12,131 bases of DNA from Pseudomonadota bacterium (GTDB lineage: Bacteria; Pseudomonadota; Gammaproteobacteria; Steroidobacterales; GCA-2729495), in contig JAUPLK010000016.1 in assembly GCA_030836925.1 (NCBI GenBank), positions 1-12,131 on the forward strand, in the 5' to 3' direction. Under the pieces are notes generated by a model. That model did not search any database, had not been told where the DNA came from, and saw only the letters and a list, made by a program, of their open reading frames with translations. Both the position numbers and the translations under genes were made by a program. This document shows positions 6,743-12,131 of this stretch, one piece after another. Position 1 is the first letter of the stretch, and each line of letters starts with the position of its first letter.

Positions 6743-7740
6743 GTTCTGGAAAAGATATTCAAAGTACTGTTTATATGGGTCTTATAGACAATATGCCATG
6801 GCTGGAGTCGCCCGCCCGGCAGCTCCAGTCGCGTCTGCAGCGAGCGCAGCCTCCGCAGGCCCAGCTGATCTATGGTCCACCGGGTGTGGGGAAGCGCCAT
6901 TTTGCGCTGTGGTCGGCGGCACAGCTGTTGCGGATGGACTGGGAGCCGGATGCAGACATCGAGCCCGATGCCTTGCCGGGGGTGCCGCACCCGGATTTCT
7001 TTTCCGTCAGCATGGAAGAGGATAGCAAGGTGCTGAAGATCCAGCAGATGCGGGACGTGATCGCCCGGCTGGAACTCACCAGTCATCGGGGAGGGCACAA
7101 GGTGGCGATCATCTGCCCAGCTGATCGGCTGCAGCCGCAGGCCGCCAACTGCCTGCTGAAGACGATCGAGGAGCCACCAGGCTCTGCAACGATCCTGCTG
7201 GTCTGTGACTCGCCAACGCGGGTGCCAGCCACCATCCTCAGCCGCTGTGAGCGGGTGCGGCTGGTACCCCCGGAGTGGTCGGCCGGGCTGGCCTGGCTAC
7301 GACGTACCCACCCGGAGGACAGTGGTGCAGAAGTGGCGCTCGGTTTCGCGAGTCGCGCGCCGCTTGCCGCGCGGTCACTGCTGCGTACCGACTTTGGCAA
7401 GGAAGCCGCAAGACTGGCGGCTGAGCTGGAAAAGATCGTGCAACGTGAAATCCCGCCCGGCACGGTGGCGCGCCGTTGGGCCAAACTGGACACTGGCCTG
7501 TGTATGCGCTGGCTCTACTGGCAGGTTGCGGCCCTTGTACGCGAGGCAATGAATATTTCCGAACCGGCAGCGAAAGCACACTTGAAAATTCAGCACACCC
7601 GCCTGAACATGAGGGCCTGCTGCGAGTATCTGGATCAGCTCAATGAGGTGAACCGCCTGCGGGATCGGCCGCTGAATGCGGAACTGCAGTGGGCGGAGCT
7701 GCTTCTGTGGTGGTACGGTGGAGCGGGGTACACAAGGTAA
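6739..7740 (+). CDS. holB: DNA polymerase III delta-prime subunit (clamp loader)
   Basis: HolB is the delta-prime subunit of the gamma/tau clamp-loader complex that opens and loads the beta sliding clamp; it is an AAA+ fold stator that normally does not hydrolyse ATP. The 333-residue protein has a Walker-A-like G-P-P-G-V-G-K-R (46-53, Arg where Thr or Ser would stand), H-P-D-F-F (84-88), a Q-A-A-N-C-L-L-K-T-I-E-E-P-P segment (134-147, matching A-A-N-A-L-L-K-T-L-E-E-P-P of E. coli) and the conserved S-R-C (168-170). No cysteine occurs between residues 54 and 127, so the four-Cys zinc module of E. coli delta-prime is missing. The start ATG overlaps the tmk stop. The first 50 or so nt are AT-rich, and later ATGs (6775, 6793) are possible starts. 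pilZ follows after 4 nt, as in Pseudomonas and Xanthomonas. Confidence 0.93.
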   Translation: MSSGKDIQSTVYMGLIDNMPWLESPARQLQSRLQRAQPPQAQLIYGPPGVGKRHFALWSAAQLLRMDWEPDADIEPDALPGVPHPDFFSVSMEEDSKVLKIQQMRDVIARLELTSHRGGHKVAIICPADRLQPQAANCLLKTIEEPPGSATILLVCDSPTRVPATILSRCERVRLVPPEWSAGLAWLRRTHPEDSGAEVALGFASRAPLAARSLLRTDFGKEAARLAAELEKIVQREIPPGTVARRWAKLDTGLCMRWLYWQVAALVREAMNISEPAAKAHLKIQHTRLNMRACCEYLDQLNEVNRLRDRPLNAELQWAELLLWWYGGAGYTR

Positions 7741-7744
7741 CGTC

Positions 7745-8083
7745 ATGACAAGGCCAGGACTGCTCACGCTCACCATCAGGGACAAGAGTGCTCTCTATCT
7801 GGCGTACATGCCGTTTGTACGCAATGGCGGCCTTTTCATTCCCACCAGCACCAGCTACCGCATCGGTGATGAAGTCTTCATGCTGCTCAACGTGATGGGT
7901 GAGGACGAAAAGATCCCGGTCGCGGGCCGCGTGATCTGGGTGACGCCGAAAGGCGCACAGGGCAAGCGCACTGCCGGCATCGGTGTCCAGTTCAGCGACC
8001 AGGACGGTGGCTCAACGCAGAAGAAAATAGAGAATTATCTGGCCGGTGCCCTGGGTGGTGACAAGCCGACGCATACGATGTGA
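7745..8083 (+). CDS. pilZ: Type IV pilus assembly protein PilZ
   Basis: This 112-residue protein belongs to the PilZ family founding member (Pseudomonas PA2960 type), which is required for type IV pilus biogenesis and interacts with the assembly ATPase PilB and the regulator FimX. Visible features are L-T-I-R-D-K-S-A-L-Y (9-18), F-V-R-N-G-G-L-F-I-P-T (24-34), G-D-E-V-F-M-L-L (41-48), V-A-G-R-V-I-W-V-T-P-K-G-A-Q-G (60-74), G-I-G-V-Q-F and the characteristic last residues P-T-H-T-M. The c-di-GMP-binding motifs RxxxR and (D/N)xSxxG of canonical PilZ receptors are absent, as is normal for this subgroup. The ATG is 4 nt after the holB stop, with AAGG at 7734-7737 and 7-nt spacing; the open frame upstream is only holB out of frame. 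It ends the + strand cluster. No other pilus gene is in the window. Confidence 0.95.
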   Translation: MTRPGLLTLTIRDKSALYLAYMPFVRNGGLFIPTSTSYRIGDEVFMLLNVMGEDEKIPVAGRVIWVTPKGAQGKRTAGIGVQFSDQDGGSTQKKIENYLAGALGGDKPTHTM

Positions 8084-8090
8084 GCGTCGG
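8066..8090. terminator. Inverted repeat at the convergent pilZ / cNMP-rhodanese junction
   Basis: CCGACGC (8066-8072) and GCGTCGG (8084-8090) form a perfect 7-bp stem with an 11-nt loop that contains the pilZ stop codon. The two convergent genes end only 10 nt apart (8083 and 8094), so one hairpin would serve both transcripts. Neither strand has a T-run after it, so it is better described as a terminator-like or 3'-end-stabilising structure than a proven intrinsic terminator. Confidence 0.4.
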
Positions 8091-8093
8091 TGT

Positions 8094-9146
8094 TCAGTCA
8101 GCCAGGTTCAGTCCACCGCGCAACACCCGCGCATCAAAGCCCCGTTCATTGAGGACAAATGCGCCTGCGGAGCTGCGTCGCCCTGTGTCACAGCAGACGA
8201 TGTAGGGCGTTTTCGGATCCAGCGTGCTGAGCTTCAGCCGGATGAAGTAAAGCGGGATGTTGATTGCGCCGGGTTCGTGGTGCGCCTCGAATTCGCTCGG
8301 CAGGCGTACATCAAGCCACTTGCCGCCTTTGGCGACGATTCCCTGCGCTTCGTCACGGTCTACCCATGTGGTCATCGGCTCATTCAGCAGGGTATTGAAA
8401 TCCTGCTTGCCGAGGCGCATCACCGCGCCATCCGTCTGCATGGTGATCGTGGCATTGCGCCGGTTGTGGGATATCAGCGCTTCCTCGCCGAAGGTATCGC
8501 CGACACCCAGTTCGGCGAGCTTGATGCCTTCCTTGTTGAGCGGCGTCTCACGTGTCACCGTGCACTGGCCACGGGTGATGACATAGAAATAGTCGCCTTC
8601 CTCACCCTGCTTGATGATGACGTCGCCGGCGTTGTAGTTCACCTTCTGCATGCGCATGAAGATGGCCTGGATGTTTGCCGGTGGAATGCGATGGAAGGCA
8701 CGGGTCTGCAGCAGGGTCGTCATCCAGTCATCCGAACCACCTTGTTCGTCGCCTTGCAGTTCATTGACCTCGTAGCTGCCGGTCTGGTCCCAGGTCAGCA
8801 TGACGTCCAGCAGTTCGGTGTCGACTGACAGGTACTCCACGTGGTCAACCGCCTTGACGGTATAGCGCCGCGGCAACAACGGGGTTATGGGGTTATGGGC
8901 ATCGGCGCTGTCGGCGCGCAGCAACCTGAGGTTGTTGCTGCGATCGGCCAGTTCCAGCGTGCCCGACACCAGGTAGTAAGTACGCTTGTCGGTATCTCCC
9001 TCCCGCAGCAGCGTCTTGCCGCTTTCCAGGGACCTGATCTCCATTTTTTTTGCGAGCGCCGCAATGTTCTCCCTCTTGAGACTGTCGAGTGGGGAAAAAC
9101 GTCGCAGGATGTTTTCAGTGAGGATAAGGTCAGACATCGGGATCAT
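8094..9146 (-). CDS. Tandem cyclic-nucleotide-binding domain protein with C-terminal rhodanese domain
   Basis: This 350-residue soluble protein has three recognisable parts. Residues about 15-125 form a first, degenerate cyclic-nucleotide-binding beta barrel (S-G-K-T-L-L-R-E-G-D, Y-Y-L-V-S-G-T-L-E-L). Residues about 145-260 form a second one with a good phosphate-binding cassette, F-G-E-E-A-L-I-S-H-N-R-R-N-A-T (219-233), whose Arg230 would contact the nucleotide phosphate. Residues about 268-348 are a rhodanese domain, with W-L-D-V-R-L-P-S-E-F (277-286), G-A-I-N-I-P-L (293-299) and the active loop C-D-T-G-R-R-S (319-325, Cys319 nucleophile). There is no helix-turn-helix, so it is not a Crp/Fnr transcription factor. 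A ligand-gated persulfide carrier or sensor is an inference. Starts at 9146 and 9137 are both possible; neither has a strong ribosome-binding site. It lies 53 nt downstream of the FadB/FadJ-like gene and is probably cotranscribed with it. Confidence 0.88.
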   Translation of the reverse strand: MIPMSDLILTENILRRFSPLDSLKRENIAALAKKMEIRSLESGKTLLREGDTDKRTYYLVSGTLELADRSNNLRLLRADSADAHNPITPLLPRRYTVKAVDHVEYLSVDTELLDVMLTWDQTGSYEVNELQGDEQGGSDDWMTTLLQTRAFHRIPPANIQAIFMRMQKVNYNAGDVIIKQGEEGDYFYVITRGQCTVTRETPLNKEGIKLAELGVGDTFGEEALISHNRRNATITMQTDGAVMRLGKQDFNTLLNEPMTTWVDRDEAQGIVAKGGKWLDVRLPSEFEAHHEPGAINIPLYFIRLKLSTLDPKTPYIVCCDTGRRSSAGAFVLNERGFDARVLRGGLNLAD

Positions 9147-9151
9147 TGTAA

Positions 9152-9167
9152 CCGCAAGCTTTTGCGG
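9152..9167 (-). promoter_or_regulatory. Stem-loop in the leader just before the cNMP-rhodanese start codon
   Basis: A perfect 6-bp stem (CCGCAA with TTGCGG, 4-nt loop) ends 5 nt before the ATG at 9146, over the place where a ribosome would bind. The only Shine-Dalgarno-like bases (GCGG) are in the stem. It could limit translation of this gene or act as a weak terminator after the preceding gene; no T-run follows. Confidence 0.35.
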
Positions 9168-9199
9168 GGCGGAAGAACGTGCGTGTGGAATCTGTGACG

Positions 9200-11251
9200 T
9201 CAGTTGTCCAGAAGTTTCCAGCCGGGTGAGGGCTGAAAACGTGAACCATGTCGTGCGGCAAGTTCGGTGAGCTGACTGATCACCGTGTCGACACCGGTTT
9301 GCCGCGCATGGTGTAGCGGTCCGCCACGGAAGGGGGCGAACCCCGTGCCGAAGATCACACCGGCATCGATCAGGTCGGCATCTGCCACGATGCCTTCCTG
9401 CAGGCAGTTGGCCGCTTCGTTGAGCAGGGCCAGGATCAGCCGGTCCTGCACCCCGGCATCCGAACTGCCCGGGGGCAGCGCAGGACGTACCGGCTTTCGT
9501 TCACGGTAGGTATAGAAGCCCTGGCCGGACTTCAGCCCCAGATGCTTCTGGCGCACGAGTTCCTCGATTTCCGGGGCAATCCCCCGGCCAATCACCGGAG
9601 CGAGAATCCGCGCCACATGCGCGCTCACATCAAGCCCCACCGAGTCTGCCAGTTCGATGGGACCCATTGGCATGCCGAAATCGGTTGCGGCCAGATCGAT
9701 CTCGGCAGGGGGAACGCCTTCCCGAAGCAGTTCGAGGGCCTCGGCGATATAGGGCGCGAGAATGCGATTGACCAGGAATCCCGGATGACTGCGGCAGGGC
9801 AGTGGCAGTTTGCCGATCTGCCGGGTGAAGCCAATACCTGCGTCCACCGCAGCCCTGCTGCTGGCCAGTGCTGCCACCACCTCGACCAGCGGCAGCTTTG
9901 CCACCGGGTTGAAGAAATGCAATCCGATCAGCCGGCCGGGATCCTTGAGTCCGTTGCCCAGATCCTCAAGGCGGATGCTCGAGGTGTTGGTTGCCAGAAT
10001 CGCGCCGGCTTTCAGTTGCGGTTCGACGCGTGCAAAGAGTTGCCGCTTTACCGTCAGGTCTTCAAAGACAGCCTCGATTACCACGTCCGCTTCGGCCACG
10101 CCCCGGCCATCCGGGTCCGCCTTGAGACGGGCAGTTGCGGCAGCGAGGGCATCCGGTTGCCTGACTTTTCGCTCGAAAAGCTTGCGGGCCCGCTCGAGGG
10201 CCGGTTCGATCAGCTTCAGTTCCCGGTCCTGCAGGCTGACCTCAAGTCCGCGCAGCGCACACCATGCCGCGATATCGCCACCCATCACACCGGCACCGAT
10301 GACATGAACCCGCTTTGCCGGAGTGGTGTCCACTACCAGCTTCTTCAGGCGTTCGCGCAAGAAAAAAACCCGCACCAGATTGCGTGAGGTCGGGGTCATG
10401 ACCAGCCGGGCAAATGATTCCGCCTCGGCGTCATAGGCAGCGGCAGTAGCCTTGCCGCCGTGTTTTTCCCACAGTGCGATCAGCGCATGCGGGGCGGGGT
10501 AGTGCTCCTCAGGGGCTTTCGTGCTGACCTTGTGCCGAAGTCGTTGTGCGAGCTTCGGGCGGAACAGGGACATGGCAAGAAGCCGGTCAAGCCATGGTGC
10601 CGGACCGCTCTGACTGCCGTCGGTGAGCATCAACACGGCGACATGCCGCCAGTTGTTCTCGCTGACCACGGCATCAACCAGGCCATGCTTCTTCGCCTGG
10701 GCCGGACGTATCGACCGTCCGGTCAGCATCAAGTCCATTGCCTGACGCACGCCCACAAGGCGTGTCAGCCGCACGGTGCCGCCGAAGCCCGGATGCAGGC
10801 CGAGCTGTACCTCCGGCAGTCCGAAAACCGGTTCGTTGCCCTCGATCGCAAGTCGTCGTGTACAGGCCAGCGCCAGTTCCAGGCCGCCACCCAGGGCGAA
10901 GCCGTGCAATACAGCGACGCTGGGAAAGGGCAGGGCTTCCAGCCGGGCGAGAATGTGTTGTCCCTGCCGTGTTACAGCGTATGCACGTGCCTCGGAGTCC
11001 AGTGCCGGAAACTCGTTGATGTCGGCACCGGCGATGAAGCCGCGAGCCTTGCCGGAATGGATCACGAGACCCTTGAGGCCGGATTTTTCGAGTGCGTCGA
11101 GACAGGTCTCGAGCTCCGCCATCGTTTCGGCGGACAGTGTGTTTGCACCCGCACCCTGCCGGTCAAAGCACAACCAGCCGATGCCGTTTACATCACTCTC
11201 CAGCCGCCAGTGCATGAGTGACAGAAGCACACTGCCCGTTGATGATTGCAT
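9200..11251 (-). CDS. FadB/FadJ-type bifunctional enoyl-CoA hydratase / 3-hydroxyacyl-CoA dehydrogenase
   Basis: This is the alpha subunit of a fatty-acid beta-oxidation multienzyme: it hydrates trans-2-enoyl-CoA and oxidises the 3-hydroxyacyl-CoA with NAD+. In the 683-residue protein the crotonase domain (about 13-200) has A-G-A-D-I (74-78), G-G-G-L-E (121-125) and L-P-E-V-Q-L-G (145-151), retaining both catalytic glutamates (Glu125, Glu147). The NAD-binding domain (about 313-490) has G-A-G-V-M-G-G (319-325) and G-L-H-F-F-N-P-V (443-450) with catalytic His445. The C-terminal dehydrogenase domains follow (about 490-683). It is slightly shorter than E. coli FadB or FadJ (about 715-730). No partner thiolase (fadA/fadI) is in the window, so fadB versus fadJ cannot be decided. 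The ATG at 11251 has GAGG with 8-nt spacing; the upstream EEP gene's stop codon lies in that ribosome-binding site, implying coupled translation. Confidence 0.92.
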   Translation of the reverse strand: MQSSTGSVLLSLMHWRLESDVNGIGWLCFDRQGAGANTLSAETMAELETCLDALEKSGLKGLVIHSGKARGFIAGADINEFPALDSEARAYAVTRQGQHILARLEALPFPSVAVLHGFALGGGLELALACTRRLAIEGNEPVFGLPEVQLGLHPGFGGTVRLTRLVGVRQAMDLMLTGRSIRPAQAKKHGLVDAVVSENNWRHVAVLMLTDGSQSGPAPWLDRLLAMSLFRPKLAQRLRHKVSTKAPEEHYPAPHALIALWEKHGGKATAAAYDAEAESFARLVMTPTSRNLVRVFFLRERLKKLVVDTTPAKRVHVIGAGVMGGDIAAWCALRGLEVSLQDRELKLIEPALERARKLFERKVRQPDALAAATARLKADPDGRGVAEADVVIEAVFEDLTVKRQLFARVEPQLKAGAILATNTSSIRLEDLGNGLKDPGRLIGLHFFNPVAKLPLVEVVAALASSRAAVDAGIGFTRQIGKLPLPCRSHPGFLVNRILAPYIAEALELLREGVPPAEIDLAATDFGMPMGPIELADSVGLDVSAHVARILAPVIGRGIAPEIEELVRQKHLGLKSGQGFYTYRERKPVRPALPPGSSDAGVQDRLILALLNEAANCLQEGIVADADLIDAGVIFGTGFAPFRGGPLHHARQTGVDTVISQLTELAARHGSRFQPSPGWKLLDN

Positions 11252-11256
11252 CGCGA

Positions 11257-11991
11257 TTACCTCAGCTGAAAGTCACAGATCAGCGGCAGATGGTCGGAAT
11301 AGATGACATGCGGGATCTCAAACGACGTGATGTCTATTCCTTCACCATACAGTACAAAGTCGAGTTCCATGCGCGGTGATTTGCTGGGATAGGAGGGCAG
11401 TCCGTCGACGTTGGCGCTGCGCAGACCCGCGGCCTTCATGAACAGGAACATTTCACTCTCTCCCCAGAACGTGTTGAAGTCGCCGGCAACGATGACGGGC
11501 TTCTTTGCCCTTGATGTGAGTTCATACAGATAGCGGAGCTGCTCCTGCCGGTGCCGGTACTTCAGGGACAGGTGCACCAGGAAAATGATCACGCCGTCGA
11601 GTTCCAGCTCGATGATCAGCCGCTTGATGCCGGTGTCGAAGTAGTGAAACCGCTCGCCGACAATGGAGGGCGCGGCCAGAAAGGCGTTGGCCTGCTTGCG
11701 CAATATGGGCAGCAACTGGTTCAGTGACTCTTCGCCATACTTGCACTCGTAGCTGGAGTAATGACCCAGGGCATCGGCAATGACCTCGGCCTGATTGACG
11801 CCGCCGCTGCGTACCGAGCCGACATCCACCTCGATCAGTCCCACGACATCCGGCGTGACGGACTTGGCAAAATTTATGATGTTGTCGAGGTTTCCGGGTG
11901 CGCCAAAGAGGTAACCTGCCCCTGGTACCGGCATTTGCGGCGGGGCCCCGGCGCCGATGGCATAGCGAATGTTGTATATGAGCAGGCGCAT
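11257..11991 (-). CDS. Endonuclease/exonuclease/phosphatase (EEP) family protein
   Basis: EEP proteins are metal-dependent phosphodiesterases whose substrates range from DNA and RNA to inositol phosphates and phospholipids. The 244-residue protein has the whole active-site set: Asn7 in I-Y-N-I-R-Y, Glu54 in G-L-I-E-V-D, His140 in L-V-H-L-S, Asp171 and Asn173 in A-G-D-F-N-T, Asp211 in E-L-D-F-V-L, and the final S-D-H-L-P (232-236). No signal peptide or membrane segment is seen, so it is probably cytoplasmic. The substrate cannot be told from sequence. The ATG at 11991 is chosen because the first strand begins directly after it and the open frame further upstream has no protein character and crosses the divergent gene; its ribosome-binding site is weak. 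Its TAA overlaps the Shine-Dalgarno of the FadB/FadJ-like gene, 5 nt upstream of that start, so they form one operon. Confidence 0.9.
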   Translation of the reverse strand: MRLLIYNIRYAIGAGAPPQMPVPGAGYLFGAPGNLDNIINFAKSVTPDVVGLIEVDVGSVRSGGVNQAEVIADALGHYSSYECKYGEESLNQLLPILRKQANAFLAAPSIVGERFHYFDTGIKRLIIELELDGVIIFLVHLSLKYRHRQEQLRYLYELTSRAKKPVIVAGDFNTFWGESEMFLFMKAAGLRSANVDGLPSYPSKSPRMELDFVLYGEGIDITSFEIPHVIYSDHLPLICDFQLR

Positions 11992-12075
11992 CTGGACCGG
12001 GAGTGTAATGCTGTCGGGACTGTGGGCAACAGGAACTGTAGTATGTCGCCCATAAATTGAGTGGAGGGCGCGATC
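11992..12075. promoter_or_regulatory. Divergent intergenic promoter region
   Basis: This 84-nt gap separates the start of the leftward EEP operon from the rightward edge gene and must hold the promoters of both if each is transcribed from here. Weak -10-like words overlap in its middle: TAGTAT on + (12039-12044) and CATACT on - (12046-12041), each 4 of 6. No convincing -35 is seen for either. The region is defined by gene orientation more than by sequence. Confidence 0.3.
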
Positions 12076-12087
12076 TTGTCCGACAAG
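12075..12087. repeat. 13-bp palindrome over the start of the edge gene
   Basis: CTTGTC and GACAAG are a perfect 6-bp inverted repeat around one central base. It covers the TTG start codon (12076-12078) and lies 84 nt from the divergent EEP start. It could be an operator for a dimeric regulator or a small start-codon hairpin, or arise by chance from the codons for Met-Ser-Asp-Lys. Confidence 0.35.
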
Positions 12088-12131
12088 GCACCTATCAGGG
12101 TCTTTGTGAGCCATCTTTTCGAGAAGCACCC
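12076..12131 (+). CDS. 5' end of an unidentified gene, possibly with a TIR-like N-terminus
   Basis: A strong Shine-Dalgarno, GGAGG (12063-12067), stands 8 nt before a TTG that opens a frame with no stop to the window edge. The 18 complete visible codons read MSDKAPIRVFVSHLFEKH. A hydrophilic start, then a beta-strand-like R-V-F-V-S-H followed by the start of a helix, is what the first strand and loop of TIR or TIR-like (DUF1863/ThsB-type) domains look like, but this is far too short for family assignment. It diverges from the EEP gene, and the very short spacing makes shared control likely. Confidence that a gene starts here is moderate; confidence in any function is low. Confidence 0.5.
   Translation, partial: MSDKAPIRVFVSHLFEKH

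Noticed and set aside
7676..7744. Upstream extension of pilZ inside holB
   Set aside because: The family N-terminus begins at ATG 7745, which has a well-spaced AAGG; upstream codons are holB read in another frame.
7745..8083. PilZ as a c-di-GMP receptor linked to the nearby cNMP-binding protein
   Set aside because: The RxxxR and (D/N)xSxxG motifs needed for c-di-GMP binding are missing, and the two genes are convergent and in different operons.
9542..10387. 281-codon open frame on the plus strand opposite the FadB/FadJ-like gene
   Set aside because: The opposite strand encodes clear crotonase and NAD-binding motifs over the same bases; the plus frame has no protein-like domain.
11992..12129. 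46-residue N-terminal extension of the EEP protein
   Set aside because: It precedes the first conserved strand, has no family resemblance, and would overlap the divergent TTG-started gene and its ribosome-binding site.
1..12131. CRISPR array, tRNA, rRNA, insertion sequence, prophage or attachment site
   Set aside because: I found no regularly spaced repeats, no tRNA-like cloverleaf ending, no transposase or integrase motifs, and no direct repeats flanking a gene block.

Overview
This is a GC-rich (about 60% G+C by eye), gene-dense chromosomal window. It most resembles a gammaproteobacterium, in the broad range of Xanthomonadales, Chromatiales or Steroidobacterales. Three things point there: the order fabG-acpP-fabF-pabB-pabC-mltG-tmk-holB-pilZ, a type IV-pilus-type PilZ protein, and a rhombosortase fragment. 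The assignment is inferred from gene order and protein motifs only.

Layout. Positions 2-310 (+) hold the 3' part of a rhombosortase-like intramembrane protease, cut by the window edge. From 372 to 8083 (+) runs one long co-directional housekeeping cluster. Its first part is fatty acid synthesis: FabG reductase, acyl carrier protein and FabF condensing enzyme. Next come p-aminobenzoate/folate synthesis (PabB-like chorismate enzyme, PabC lyase), the peptidoglycan glycan terminase MltG, thymidylate kinase, the clamp-loader delta-prime subunit HolB, and PilZ. Gaps shrink along the cluster: 151, 56, 46 and 6 nt, then overlaps of 19, 4 and 4 nt, then a 4-nt gap. This suggests several transcription entry points at the front and strict translational coupling at the back. 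A perfect TATAAT lies just upstream of fabG, and a TAGAAT lies in the acpP leader.

From 11991 down to 8094 (-) runs a second, convergent set: an endonuclease/exonuclease/phosphatase (EEP) protein, a FadB/FadJ-type enoyl-CoA hydratase/3-hydroxyacyl-CoA dehydrogenase, and a protein with two cyclic-nucleotide-binding domains plus a C-terminal rhodanese domain. The first two are tightly coupled: the stop codon of the first lies inside the Shine-Dalgarno of the second. The two transcription units meet at 8084-8093, with a perfect 7-bp inverted repeat over the junction. At the right edge a new + strand gene starts at a TTG (12076), diverging from the EEP gene behind a strong GGAGG; only its first 18 complete codons are in view.

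The core is ordinary metabolism and replication. Points worth a second look: fabG follows a rhombosortase instead of the usual fabD; PabB carries a TrpE-like PIAGT motif instead of PIKGT; delta-prime lacks the zinc-module cysteines; the cNMP-cNMP-rhodanese fusion has a hairpin over its translation-initiation region; and the edge gene has a palindrome across its start codon and a possibly TIR-like N-terminus. I see no rRNA, tRNA, insertion sequence, CRISPR array or prophage.
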